A stretch of DNA of 64,000 nucleotides from Micromonospora eburnea (GCF_900090225.1 NZ_FMHY01000002.1:5456001-5520000); one strand, 5' to 3'. Positions 43,803 to 52,992 are shown, counted from the stretch's first letter. The notes: generated by a model not told the origin, from the sequence alone. Program-made: numbers and translations.

Positions 43803-45140
43803 ATGGCTACGGTGACGACCTGGACCGGCCAGGACGCGACCGCGCTACGGAATGCGTTGCGGATGAGCGTGACCGCCTTCGCCGAGCACCTCGGCGCGGC
43901 ACGGCGGACCGTGGCCAAGTGGAGCAGCCAGGGCAGCAACGTGCTCCCCCGCGCGGACATGCAGGCCGCGCTGGACACCGTGCTGGCCCGAGCCACACCT
44001 GAGGTACGGGAACGGTTCGAGGCGCTACGGACGGCCGGCACCAGCGGGGCAACTGCGGTTACCTCGCGGCTGGATGCCGGGGCGCATGCGGATACTGGCG
44101 ATGACGGAGACGGTGACTCGTGCTCGGATGGTGACGTGCGACGAAGAGATCTTCTACGCGGAGCGGCTATCGGCGTCGCCGCCGCACCCAACGTCGCGCC
44201 GCTGCTCGACGTGCTCTTCTCGCCACCGCCCTCAGACGGTGCGGCACTCTCCTTCCCGCAGTTCTCCCGGGCCGTCGCTGCCGCCAAGATCGACTACCAG
44301 GCCTGCCGGTACGAGCGTGCACTCGACCGGCTCGTGACATTGCTGCCGTCCCTCGAACCGGTGAAGTCGAGCGCGAATGGCGAGCGGCGGCAAGGGGTCG
44401 AGGCCCTGGCCGCCGACCTGTACCACGTCGTTGGCAGCGTCCTGCTGAAGGTGGGCGATCGCGGGACAGCCCTGGTAGCGGCAGAGCGGAGCACCCGAGC
44501 TGCTGCCAGGAGTCAGGACCCGGTGGCGATCGCCGCGAGCGCCCGGATCATGACCCATGCGCTCATGGGTAACAGCCACGATGCCCAGGCGGTGACCCTC
44601 GCCGAAAACGCAGCCGGCTCGCTCGACCGGGACACCCGCCTCGCATCGACCGATGCGGTGGCCGTCTACGGCGCCCTCGTCCTCCGGGGGGCCATCGCGG
44701 CCGCCCGCCGACACGACCGGGACACCGCACACGCGATGCTCGAAGAGGCAACCCGCGCTGCAACCCGCCTCGGCTACGACGGCAACGACCGGTGGACCGG
44801 CTTCGGTGCCACCAACGTCCTGCTGCATCAGGTCAACATCGCGCTGACCCTCGGCGACGCCGGGACAGCCGTCGCGATCGCCGACACAGTGGCGCTGGAG
44901 AAAGTGACGCTGGCCGAGCGCAAGGCGTCCCTGTTTGTCGACGTGGCACGCGCCTACACCCAGTGGGGCCGATACGAGCACAGCCTCAGGGCACTGCGCA
45001 CCGCGTACGAGGTGGCGCCCGAGAAGGTCCGCTGCCGACCGACGGTCCGGCGCCTCGCCAGCGACCTCGCCGTGCTCGCCAACGGCTCTGTCCGCACCGC
45101 CGCTGTCGGTTTCGCCCAAAGCGCTGGGATCCGCGTGTGA
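43803..45140 (+). CDS. HTH-TPR regulator coupled to a flavoprotein (copy A)
   Basis: 445 aa. The N-terminal helix-turn-helix (residues 10-45: ALRNALRMSVTAFAEHLGAARRTVAKW) is followed by an acidic linker and an alpha-helical TPR-like domain from about 160. The TPR part shares many residues with the regulator at 59263-60489: W-x-G/S-FGATN/FGPTN, ERKASLFVDVARAYTQWG matching ERRAHHLLDIARGYAQIG, and the VRCRP/IRCRP motif. Its stop overlaps the GTG of the flavoprotein gene. Ligand-sensing regulation of the partner is inferred. Confidence 0.85.
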   Translation: MATVTTWTGQDATALRNALRMSVTAFAEHLGAARRTVAKWSSQGSNVLPRADMQAALDTVLARATPEVRERFEALRTAGTSGATAVTSRLDAGAHADTGDDGDGDSCSDGDVRRRDLLRGAAIGVAAAPNVAPLLDVLFSPPPSDGAALSFPQFSRAVAAAKIDYQACRYERALDRLVTLLPSLEPVKSSANGERRQGVEALAADLYHVVGSVLLKVGDRGTALVAAERSTRAAARSQDPVAIAASARIMTHALMGNSHDAQAVTLAENAAGSLDRDTRLASTDAVAVYGALVLRGAIAAARRHDRDTAHAMLEEATRAATRLGYDGNDRWTGFGATNVLLHQVNIALTLGDAGTAVAIADTVALEKVTLAERKASLFVDVARAYTQWGRYEHSLRALRTAYEVAPEKVRCRPTVRRLASDLAVLANGSVRTAAVGFAQSAGIRV

Positions 45141-45712
45141 AGGGCGGTCACCTCCAGATCGTCGTCTGCGGCGCCGGTCCCGCCTTCGATGTAACCGACC
45201 TCGTCAGGACCGCGCAGGAGCGATCCTGGACAGTGGCGATCACGGCCACGCCAAGCGCGATGGACTTCATCGAACCTCAGCGGCTCGAGACCCTCACCGG
45301 TCATTCGGTTCGGTCGACCTACCAGTCGTCGCCCGGCACCCGCCGGTCGCTTCCCGCAACCGATGCCCTGGTTATCGCCCCCGCAACCTACAACTCGATC
45401 AACAAGATCGCCCTCGGCCTGGCCGACAACTACGCCATGACCTCGGTCGCTGAGCTGATCGGCAGGCAGGTGCCGACCGTCATCGTCCCGTTCGTCAACG
45501 CTGCCCTCGCCGCGCGGGCGCCGTTCCGGCACGCCTTGGCCAGCCTTCGCGACGAAGGGGTACGCGTCCTGCTCGGCCCCGACGATCAGTGGGAACCGCA
45601 CCCGCCCGGGAGCGGCAACGAGCGGCAGAGAGCCTTCCCCTGGGTGGTGGCATTCGAGACAGCGGCCCAGCTCGCTCACGAATCTCGACCGGCCACTTCC
45701 GGCCACACCTGA
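45137..45712 (+). CDS. Flavoprotein of the PPC-decarboxylase-like fold (copy A)
   Basis: 191 aa from GTG 45137, overlapping the regulator stop. A Rossmann-like flavin fold: VVCGAGPAFDVTDLV, then VAITATPSAMDFI, LVIAPATYNSINKIALGLADN (the equivalent of the PASANT motif, about 82-89) and IVPFVNAALAARAPF (the equivalent of PXMNXXMW). The active-site histidine segment (HIxL) of Cys/PPC decarboxylases that normally precedes PASANT is not visible; SLPATD is in its place. FMN binding is likely but decarboxylation is doubtful. Homologous to 58538-59119. Confidence 0.8.
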   Translation: MKGGHLQIVVCGAGPAFDVTDLVRTAQERSWTVAITATPSAMDFIEPQRLETLTGHSVRSTYQSSPGTRRSLPATDALVIAPATYNSINKIALGLADNYAMTSVAELIGRQVPTVIVPFVNAALAARAPFRHALASLRDEGVRVLLGPDDQWEPHPPGSGNERQRAFPWVVAFETAAQLAHESRPATSGHT

Positions 45713-45755
45713 CCGCAAACCGACGAGCCGTAGGTATTTCAGGCTCTGCTGAGCC

Positions 45756-46646
45756 CTATCCGCACAGTGGTGCCAACAATCCGGCGAAGTGTGCAATCAG
45801 CCGCCAGGTCTCGTCTGGGTTTTCCTCCTGCGTGAAGTGTCCAGCGCCCGACACAACTCCATCCCGGACATCGCTCAGGCCTGCGGTACGGAACCCTTCG
45901 ATGTAGTCGGCGATCCGCCCGCCCTCTCGCTCGCCCCGCAGGTACAGCAGCGGAGTCGTGGCGGGTGGCCCGTCACTCGCCGCCAGGTTCGCCGCCGCGT
46001 CCTGAGTGAGGGTGCGATACCAGCTGAACCCTGCGGTCAGGGCGCTTTCCTCGGCGTACGCGGCAGCGTATGCGTTTCGGGCCTCGGAAGTGATTTTCGA
46101 GGGATCCGGCGTCAGGACGTCGAGAAAGTAGTCGAAATACTCCCGCTGCCGCCCCTGCACCAGCCGTTCCGGCAGGTCCGGGATCGAGTGGAAGGCGAAG
46201 TGCCAGATATACGGGTTACGAAGAACCTCCCCCCACGGGTCCACGCCGGGGATGACGGTGTCCATGATCACCGCCCGCTCGACGTCCCCGAAGCGCCGTA
46301 GGTAGGAATACACGACCATCCCGCCAGCGTCGTGGCCGACCAGGGTCAGGTCCTCAAGCCCGAGCGCCGCCACGAGCTGGTGGACGACCGCGGCGAGCTC
46401 GCTCTTGGAGCCGTCGGTCGCGTTACCGGTGGACCGTCCGACACCGGGCAGGTCGATCGCCAGCACCCGCGCCTGTCCCGACGCCAGGGACATGACCTGC
46501 TGCCAGGTACGCCAGGACTGGGGCCATCCGTGCAGGAAGAGGACGGGCTTGCCGTCTGGTGCCCCCGCCTCCACGACGTGCACGGAGGATCCATCCACCT
46601 CGACCTGGCTGTGCTGAAACATTTGATTGTCGACCATGAATGGCAT
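45756..46646 (-). CDS. Alpha/beta hydrolase, epoxide hydrolase-like
   Basis: 296 aa. The oxyanion motif HGWPQSWRTW and an Asp nucleophile in LTLVGHDAGGMVVY (GHDAG rather than GxSxG) are the marks of epoxide hydrolases and haloalkane dehalogenases. The catalytic His is in SGAGHFTQEENP, and a lid region lies at about 150-215. ATG 46646 has GAGG too close; ATG 46637, with AGG nine bases upstream, may be the real start. The substrate is unknown. Confidence 0.88.
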   Translation of the reverse strand: MPFMVDNQMFQHSQVEVDGSSVHVVEAGAPDGKPVLFLHGWPQSWRTWQQVMSLASGQARVLAIDLPGVGRSTGNATDGSKSELAAVVHQLVAALGLEDLTLVGHDAGGMVVYSYLRRFGDVERAVIMDTVIPGVDPWGEVLRNPYIWHFAFHSIPDLPERLVQGRQREYFDYFLDVLTPDPSKITSEARNAYAAAYAEESALTAGFSWYRTLTQDAAANLAASDGPPATTPLLYLRGEREGGRIADYIEGFRTAGLSDVRDGVVSGAGHFTQEENPDETWRLIAHFAGLLAPLCG

Positions 46647-46871
46647 CCTCACATCAGCCCCCGACAGAACCGAACCCAGCGAGGGTCTCCTCGGCCGGGC
46701 ACCCACAGAGCAGCCCGAAAAGCCCGGCCAGGTCAAGGCCAAGCCGCTACGCGGTCGCCTCCGGCGAGCCTTGACCCGACCGAGAACCTCGGGCAGGGGC
46801 GAGCCTGCCCGACCGGGGAGCCCCCCTACCGCGAGGCGCATGGACAGCGGACAGCCAGGCAGAATTCGACT

Positions 46872-47366
46872 GTGACGATCTCGATCACCGGCTACCGGGA
46901 CTTGTTCGCCAACGTCCGCAAACGGCCCAGGATGTGGCTCATCCGAGATGACTTCGCCAGCGTCGTGGCCTTCATCGAAGGGTGCAACCAGGCAAACGCC
47001 CGAACTTTACTGACCGGCTTCCAACCGTGGCTGGTGACGCAAGCCGGCTGTCTCGACAACCACGTCTGGGGGAGCATCGTCGCCCACCTGACCGAACCGA
47101 TCGGCCCCAAGAACTTCTGCGACATGGACCCAGACCTCGATGCCCGCGCCGTTGAGACCCTGTTCGACCTACTCGATGAGTTCCTAGAGCTACGCGACGA
47201 GCATGACGGCCTGAACCGCATCTTCGCCGCACACGAACAGTGGCGCCGCCTCCGCGAACAGAACGGCTGCAGCGCCACCGACGCACTTACCTGCCCCACC
47301 GTCTCATGGCCCAGAGCCGCCAGCCGGATCAGGCCCAACAGCCCCACCCTTGACAACAACCATTGA
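46872..47366 (+). CDS. Uncharacterised protein, 164 aa
   Basis: GTG 46872. The protein begins TISITGYRDLFANVRKRPRMWLIRDDFASVVAFIEGC and is helical and acidic in the middle (DLLDEFLELRDEHDGLN). No family is recognised. The N-terminal SITGYRDLFANVRKRPRMWL segment looks folded and conserved. Codon use looks less GC-biased than in core genes, consistent with transfer. There is no clear ribosome binding site. Confidence 0.6.
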   Translation: MTISITGYRDLFANVRKRPRMWLIRDDFASVVAFIEGCNQANARTLLTGFQPWLVTQAGCLDNHVWGSIVAHLTEPIGPKNFCDMDPDLDARAVETLFDLLDEFLELRDEHDGLNRIFAAHEQWRRLREQNGCSATDALTCPTVSWPRAASRIRPNSPTLDNNH

Positions 47367-47562
47367 GACTCGTCCGGTAGGGCGCTCCACCTTGTCACCC
47401 TGGCCCCTGGCCCGCTCCACAGTGTGTGGGCCTCACGGCGGAGATGGCTCTAGCCGGCCGTGTGGCCGCAGGAGCGGCGAAGCTCGTGGTGAGATTCGCG
47501 CCGAACAGCAGGATGCGGCCCCACGCGTCGGCCTCCGCTGGCTGCCCTATCAAGAGCGCCGT

Positions 47563-47958
47563 TCATTGGGCTATGGCGCGGACGAACGGCGCTTCGGCCC
47601 TGCCGGCCGCCAACTCGACCGGGCCATTTCTCGTTTGACAGCAGAGGACTTTCAACTCTGGGTTGAGGGGTAGATGCTCCCACAGCGTGAAGTCTCGCTC
47701 ACTCACGATCCGGATGTCCGTTAGAGCTATGGGTTTTCGTCGGATCGAACGTAAACGATCAGGAACCCATTCAAGGCCGATCTCTGTCCTGCGGAGGTGA
47801 CCGTGCCGCCACCGCCCGGAAAAGCCTCGCTTAGAACGGTCCCTATACGCAGCCGCCACATACCGCTCGCCGTCGCTTCCTCTAGACAGTCGGCCTAGCT
47901 TCGCACCGAGCGCGCCGCCGATGGTGTCGGCGACGAGGTCGCTTAGCAGGCTCCACAT
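47563..47958 (-). CDS. Uncharacterised protein, 131 aa
   Basis: ATG 47958 with a leaderless-type -10 (TACAGT) six bases upstream. WSLLSDLVADTIGGALGAKLGRL could be an amphipathic or membrane-associated helix, followed by a basic beta-rich domain (FSGRWRHGHLRRTEIGLEWVPDRLRSIRRKPIALTDIR). It recalls DUF2550-type PH-like proteins in overall layout but I cannot confirm homology. Confidence 0.55.
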   Translation of the reverse strand: MWSLLSDLVADTIGGALGAKLGRLSRGSDGERYVAAAYRDRSKRGFSGRWRHGHLRRTEIGLEWVPDRLRSIRRKPIALTDIRIVSERDFTLWEHLPLNPELKVLCCQTRNGPVELAAGRAEAPFVRAIAQ

Positions 47959-47970
47959 GCAGCCACTGTA
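47959..47970 (-). promoter_or_regulatory. Leaderless-type -10 promoter
   Basis: On the minus strand TACAGT, six bases, then ATG 47958. Confidence 0.45.
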
Positions 47971-48118
47971 AGGCGGAGGTCGCTGCCATCCACGTGCCAG
48001 TAGCCGGTACCCCGGGCGGTCATCACCGGGCACGAACGGTCACGGATTGCGGGCGTTGACCTGGCCCACCAGTCCCTTCGTACCCATGATCTTCGACCTT
48101 CCAAACTGAAGCTCGCCA

Positions 48119-48154
48119 GGGCGTCACGGGCGTCAGGGCGTCACCAGGGCGTCA
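48119..48154. repeat. Short tandem GGGCGTCA repeats
   Basis: Four copies of GGGCGTCA (48119, 48128, 48136, 48147) in the intergenic region next to the rnpB terminator, separated by one to three bases. Confidence 0.5.
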
Positions 48155-48203
48155 AACGCCGGCCAAAGTTGACCAACGACGACCATCGACGCCTGAACAT
48201 ACA

Positions 48204-48239
48204 ACCAGGCCAGAGCCTTGATCGTGGCTCTGGCCTGGT
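48204..48239 (-). terminator. rnpB terminator
   Basis: Perfect 14-bp stem ACCAGGCCAGAGCC / GGCTCTGGCCTGGT with an 8-base loop, directly after the mature RNA end and followed on the minus strand by a TTGTATGTT stretch. Confidence 0.85.
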
Positions 48240-48242
48240 GGG

Positions 48243-48664
<422 letters not shown>

Positions 48665-48786
48665 CGTCCATCATCTTAACGACGCCCGCGCCGCCGCCAT
48701 TTCCCGGCCGGGCGGTCAGCGCACGTCGATCGTCACCACACCCAACCCGGCGTCTTCGTCAGTACCGCACGCCCTGGGGCAATCCG

Positions 48787-50226
48787 CTACCACGCCGACG
48801 TGAGCTGCTCATTGAAGATCCGCTCACCCGTCGCCGGCTCGCGCAGTATTCCCGAGCCCAACACCTTGCCGTCCGCGTCCAGCGCCCGCAGGGTCACCTC
48901 CGTACCGATCGGCAGGGTGAGCAGGGCGGCCCCGCCGGTCACCGACGCGCTCGCCTGGATCTTCCCGTCGGCGACCGCCTCGATCCGCGTCGCACCCTTG
49001 TGCGGTACCACCAGCAGTTGGTCGGTGAGCACCGCCCGGTTGCCGTCGCGGGCCGGCACGCGGACCGCCAGCAGGTCGTACGCCGGGGCGTAGCCGGTGG
49101 CGACCAGCGGTGGCCGCAGCGGGCCGATTTCCGGCGCTGGCACGGTCGGAGCCGGGTCCCGGATCGTGGTGAAGGCCAGCAGTGGGGCGGCACCGGTGTC
49201 GCCCACCAGCAGCAGTGTCGGTCCCCCGCCCCGCGCCGTGAGCAGCGCGGCCTCGCCGCCGGACGCGTCGAGTCGGCCGGACCACCGCATCACCGGCCGC
49301 GCCTCGTCGACCAGGCCGGACTGGCAAGCCAAGCCCTGGTAAACCTGCCCAGCTTGCCGGGCCACCGTTGGATTGGGTGGTTCCGAGGTCGGCGCCCACC
49401 GGCCGTCCTCCGGGTACGTCCCGTTGGCGCTGCGGGCGCAGTCCGTCCCGACGCCCGGCTCTTCCTGCCGAACCTGCCCGTCGCACTCGACTCGCCACCA
49501 GCCCTCGGTGGCGGCCCGGTCGACGACGAGGTAGCCGTCGGTGGGCTGGGCCTGCCACTGCCGCCGCAGGCCGGACTTTCCGGCGACGGCACGGCCGAGA
49601 GAGACGCGGCAGCCGGCCGGGGCGAGGCCGAGCAGCCACTGGTTCTGCGCGCCGCCGGGCATCCCGAAGTGGACGCCGATGAGGTTGAACGGGTCGACCG
49701 GCCCGATGCTCAGCACGCCGCCCTGGAGCCGCGCCGGTGATGCCCCGACCGGGCCCTCCGAGACCACCAGGGCCGCCGACGTCGCCGAATGGTAGACCAG
49801 CACCACCTGACGGAACCCGGCGGACTCATCGGCGAAGAGCACCTTCACCGTCGGCAGGTCCGCGGATATGTGCAGCTCTTCGCGTCCGCGATCGAAGAGC
49901 CGGGTCACGTCGGCGACGAACGCCGCGTCCCCGGCCAGGCTGCCCCGGGTGGGTGAGTTGATCAGACGCCAGCCCCACGGCGAGTCGACCGGGTTGCCAT
50001 GGAAGAGCTCAAATTCTTCGGACTGGTGGTGCAGGCCGGCGGCATTCAGCGCTGCGGGACCGGCCAGCGCCGCCGCAAGCACCGCGGCCACCGCCGCCGC
50101 CAGGCCGGCGAGGCGATGCCGCCGGCGCCGTCGCGCGTACCGCATCACCAGCTCGTACGGATCGGGGTCCGGGACCACCGTCTCGGCGATCCGGGCCAGC
50201 CCGGCCCGCAGTTCGTCCACGCTCAT
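48787..50226 (-). CDS. Membrane-anchored partner of the ECF sigma (copy 2)
   Basis: 479 aa: Arg-rich cytosolic segment (31-38), one membrane helix (about 39-57) and a long extracytoplasmic domain. The start overlaps the sigma stop in ATGA. It contains a cysteine-bearing stretch (WWRVECDGQVRQEEPGVGTDCARSA) and no enzyme motif. Size, topology and context match the partner at 4643-5956, though sequence similarity is low outside the N-terminal helix. Probably a sigma-associated sensor. Confidence 0.75.
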   Translation of the reverse strand: MSVDELRAGLARIAETVVPDPDPYELVMRYARRRRRHRLAGLAAAVAAVLAAALAGPAALNAAGLHHQSEEFELFHGNPVDSPWGWRLINSPTRGSLAGDAAFVADVTRLFDRGREELHISADLPTVKVLFADESAGFRQVVLVYHSATSAALVVSEGPVGASPARLQGGVLSIGPVDPFNLIGVHFGMPGGAQNQWLLGLAPAGCRVSLGRAVAGKSGLRRQWQAQPTDGYLVVDRAATEGWWRVECDGQVRQEEPGVGTDCARSANGTYPEDGRWAPTSEPPNPTVARQAGQVYQGLACQSGLVDEARPVMRWSGRLDASGGEAALLTARGGGPTLLLVGDTGAAPLLAFTTIRDPAPTVPAPEIGPLRPPLVATGYAPAYDLLAVRVPARDGNRAVLTDQLLVVPHKGATRIEAVADGKIQASASVTGGAALLTLPIGTEVTLRALDADGKVLGSGILREPATGERIFNEQLTSAW

Positions 50227-50732
50227 GCCCGCTCCCCCAGCAACCCGTTGACCAGCCGCGGCTCCGGCATGGCCAGCACCTCCCGGAGCCGGGCCAGCCC
50301 TCGGGCCGCCTGACTCTTGACCGTTCCAACGGAGCAGCCCATCGCCTCCGCCACCTCCGCCTCCGGCAGGTCCTCCCAGTAGCGCAGCACCAGCACCGTC
50401 CGCATCCGGACCGGCAGGCGGTCCAACGCGGCGAGCAGCTCGTCCCGGATCACCACCACCTCGATGCTGTCCGGGCCGGCCCGGTCCGGCACCGTCGAGG
50501 TGACGAGCTCCCGCAGCCCGATCCGGCGCCAGCGGCTGGTCCGCTCGTTCACCATCGCCCGGCGTACGTACGCCAGCGGTTCGTCGACCCGTCGCCAGTG
50601 CCGCATCACCTTCAGCAGCGCCTCGTGTACCAGGTCCTGCGCCGCGTCCCGGCTGCCCGTCAACAGGTACGCGGTGCGCAGCAGGTCGGCGTAGCGGACC
50701 TCCACGAACTCGCGGAACTCCGCGTCATCCAC
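50223..50732 (-). CDS. ECF sigma factor, SigE-like subfamily (copy 2)
   Basis: 169 aa from GTG 50732 (GGGAAG seven bases upstream; a GTG three bases upstream is also possible). Region 2: ADLLRTAYLLTGSRDAAQDLVHEALLKVMRHWRRV. Region 4: LPVRMRTVLVLRYWEDLPEAEVAEAMGCSVGTVKSQAARGLARL. Same subfamily as the sigma at 4095 and likewise overlapped by its partner gene. The target promoter and stimulus are unknown. Confidence 0.9.
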   Translation of the reverse strand: MDDAEFREFVEVRYADLLRTAYLLTGSRDAAQDLVHEALLKVMRHWRRVDEPLAYVRRAMVNERTSRWRRIGLRELVTSTVPDRAGPDSIEVVVIRDELLAALDRLPVRMRTVLVLRYWEDLPEAEVAEAMGCSVGTVKSQAARGLARLREVLAMPEPRLVNGLLGERA

Positions 50733-50856
50733 CACTTGGCTTCCCGTCGTGACCACGCACGGCTCGCTCCCCTCGTCAGGCCGGTTCGCAGGAATGGACG
50801 CGGGAGGGCGACGAAAGGTTGAGTTCCGGGAGGACCGTACTAGCCTCTGGGGAACC

Positions 50857-51618
50857 ATGGATCTCTCCGACGCCGCGCTCCTGGTCGCCGCCGGTCTCGC
50901 CGCGGGCACGGTGAACGCGGTGGCCGGGGGCGGTTCGCTCATCACCTTCCCGGCCCTGATCGCGACCGGCCTGCCACCCATCCCGGCCAACGTCACGAAT
51001 TCCGTGTCGGTCTTCCCCGGGTACGTCGCGAGTGTCGCCGGCAGCTGGGTGGACCTGCCGCGCGGAAGGCAGCTGTGGGCCCTGCTGCCCACCACGGTCG
51101 CCGGGACGATCGTGGGCTGCCTGCTGCTGCTGGCCACCCCGGCACGGACGTTCGAGTTGGTGGTGCCGTTCCTGGTGCTGGGCGCGACGGCCATGCTGGC
51201 CTTCCAGGATCCGCTGCGCCGGCTGGTCGGCCACCCGGCCGACCTGGACCCGCGCCGCCGTACCGTCACCGTGCAGGCCATGGTCGCTCTCGGGTCGGTG
51301 TACGGCGGCTACTTCGGCGCGGCGCTCGGGGTGATGCTGGTGGCCGGCCTGGCGCTGGTGCTGGACACCACCCTGGTCCGGGTCACCGCCATCAAGAACC
51401 TGCTCTCGGCGGTGGTGGGGCTGACCACGCTGGTGGTGTTCGCGCTCTTCGGCCCGGTTCACTGGACGGCCGCCGCGGTGGTCGCTCCGGCCACGGTGAC
51501 CGGCGGCTACCTGGGCGCCCGGCTGGTCCGCCGGCTGCCGTCGGTGGTGCTGAAGACGGTCATCGTCGTCTTCGGCACGGTGATCGGCCTCTACCTGCTC
51601 TGGCGCGCCCTGCGCTGA
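50857..51618 (+). CDS. TauE/SafE family anion exporter or importer
   Basis: 253 aa with about eight hydrophobic helices and the two inverted domains of the family: AAGLAAGTVNAVAGGGSLITFPAL at the start and SVYGGYFGAALGVMLVAGLALV in the second half. These proteins move sulfite, sulfoacetate or other organosulfur anions, but many are unassigned. ATG 50857; the ribosome binding site is only GGGGAA. Divergent from the sigma gene. Confidence 0.9.
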   Translation: MDLSDAALLVAAGLAAGTVNAVAGGGSLITFPALIATGLPPIPANVTNSVSVFPGYVASVAGSWVDLPRGRQLWALLPTTVAGTIVGCLLLLATPARTFELVVPFLVLGATAMLAFQDPLRRLVGHPADLDPRRRTVTVQAMVALGSVYGGYFGAALGVMLVAGLALVLDTTLVRVTAIKNLLSAVVGLTTLVVFALFGPVHWTAAAVVAPATVTGGYLGARLVRRLPSVVLKTVIVVFGTVIGLYLLWRALR

Positions 51619-51660
51619 GCCGCCCCCGCGCCGGAGGCCGTCGCGGCGGCCCCGGACACC

Positions 51661-51696
51661 GGAACGCCCCGGTGCGACGCCGCACCGGGGCGTTCC
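51661..51696. terminator. Bidirectional terminator
   Basis: Perfect 15-bp stem GGAACGCCCCGGTGC / GCACCGGGGCGTTCC with a 6-base loop, between the convergent TauE and MFS genes. Confidence 0.85.
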
Positions 51697-51704
51697 GACC
51701 AGGT

Positions 51705-52937
51705 TCAGTACGCCTCGCCGACCGGTTCCTCCGGGGAGTGCTCGGCGTCGCGGGCGGCCCGGTTCCACCTCGACCAGAGCACCCGCTCGCCGTAGCCGGC
51801 GGCCATCAGGTGCGCGAAGGCGAGGTAGGTCAGCATGCCGACGGCGAGCACTCCGAAGCCGACCCAGAACGGCAGGGCCAGCCCGTGTTCGGCCAGCTTG
51901 CCGGCGATGACCGGGGCCGGCGCGGCGGCGCCCCAGCGGACCAGGTTGAACGCGCCGGTGGCGACCCGCCGATCGGCGGAGCCGAGGCCGAGCGCCAGGT
52001 CGGTGAGGTTGGCGTTGGCCAGTCCCATGAACAGGCCGGCGAACACCAGCACCACCAGCGACATGGCGGTGCCGGAGGAGATGGCGAAGAGCACCATGCA
52101 GGCCAGCAGGCCGGCGATGGCGACGCCGACGGTCTGCACCGCGCCGATCCGGTGCGCGAGCCGGTGGCCGATCACCAGGATGCCGGCGGCCAGGCCGAGG
52201 CCCCAGCCGGTGAAGGCCAGCCCCAGCGGGATCACGTCGAGGTGCAGGTAGAGCGGCGTGTAGCCGAGCACCACGAAGAAGACGAAGTTGTAGGCGGCGG
52301 TCACCACGCAGAGGGTGATGAACGCCGGCTTGCGGTAGGTGGCGAAGATCGAGCCCACCTTGACGGGCGGCAGCTTGGTGGCGGGCTCGCGGAGTTTGCG
52401 CGACGCGACGGCCAGCGCGAGCACCATGAACACGCCGCAGACGAAGAACGGCAACCGCCAGCTCACCTCGCCGAGCAGGCCGCCGATCAGCGGGCCGACG
52501 GCGAAGCCGAGCCCGAGCGCGGTCTCGAAGAGCCCGACCACCCATTCCCGGTCGTTGGCGAGGTTGACCAGCACCACCATCGCGGTGGCGAAGAACATCG
52601 CGTTACCCAGCCCCCACACGCCGCGCAGCACGGAGAGCTGCACGATGTCGTTGCTGAACGAGGCGAGGATCGCGGCGAGGCCGACCACGCTGACGCCGGT
52701 GGTCAGCACGGGTTTGAAACCGAACCGCCCGCTGGCGAGGGTCGCCGGGATCATGCCGACCGCCATCACCGCGATGTACGCGGTGAACAGCAGTTCGACC
52801 TGCCAGGCGGTGACCCCGATGGCCGCGCCGATGGCGGGCAGGATCGGGTCCACCACGGCGATGCCGGCGATGGCGAGGAAGGCCACCAGTGTGGTGGCGT
52901 AGATGGCACTGCGGTTGGGCTCGGATCCCCGATCCAC
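51705..52937 (-). CDS. MFS transporter, MarR-regulated
   Basis: 410 aa with 12 predicted membrane helices. MFS signatures include GRFGFKPVLTTGV after helix 2 and LRGVWGLGNAMFFATAMVVLVNLANDREWVVGLFETALGLGFAVGPLIGG, the pattern of drug:H+ antiporters of the DHA1 type. GTG 52937 has GGGGAGG upstream; TAAGAT inside the MarR operator serves as -10. Divergent from a MarR repressor gene, so an efflux pump induced by a toxic compound is the likely role. Confidence 0.93.
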   Translation of the reverse strand: MDRGSEPNRSAIYATTLVAFLAIAGIAVVDPILPAIGAAIGVTAWQVELLFTAYIAVMAVGMIPATLASGRFGFKPVLTTGVSVVGLAAILASFSNDIVQLSVLRGVWGLGNAMFFATAMVVLVNLANDREWVVGLFETALGLGFAVGPLIGGLLGEVSWRLPFFVCGVFMVLALAVASRKLREPATKLPPVKVGSIFATYRKPAFITLCVVTAAYNFVFFVVLGYTPLYLHLDVIPLGLAFTGWGLGLAAGILVIGHRLAHRIGAVQTVGVAIAGLLACMVLFAISSGTAMSLVVLVFAGLFMGLANANLTDLALGLGSADRRVATGAFNLVRWGAAAPAPVIAGKLAEHGLALPFWVGFGVLAVGMLTYLAFAHLMAAGYGERVLWSRWNRAARDAEHSPEEPVGEAY

Positions 52938-52951
52938 TCCGCCTCCCCAGA

Positions 52952-52992
52952 TAGCTGTATCTTACAGTTAATTCGGTTGTATCATACAGCTA
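52952..52992. promoter_or_regulatory. MarR operator
   Basis: Imperfect inverted repeat: arm TAGCTGTATCTTACA (52952-52966) and arm TGTATCATACAGCTA (52978-52992), 13 of 15 pairs. It overlaps the -10 elements of both divergent genes, and the right arm ends inside the MarR start codon, so repressor binding would block both. Confidence 0.8.

Noticed and set aside
43278..43815. Frames of 100-166 codons in the gap before the HTH-TPR regulator
   Set aside because: They overlap each other on both strands, have no ribosome binding site and no codon pattern like the neighbours.
47350..47673. 107-codon plus-strand frame
   Set aside because: Antisense to the 131-aa orphan; no initiation signal.
37320..48242. 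Searched for integrase, transposase or IS ends
   Set aside because: None visible; the HTH in the 38179 gene resembles transposases but lacks a catalytic domain.
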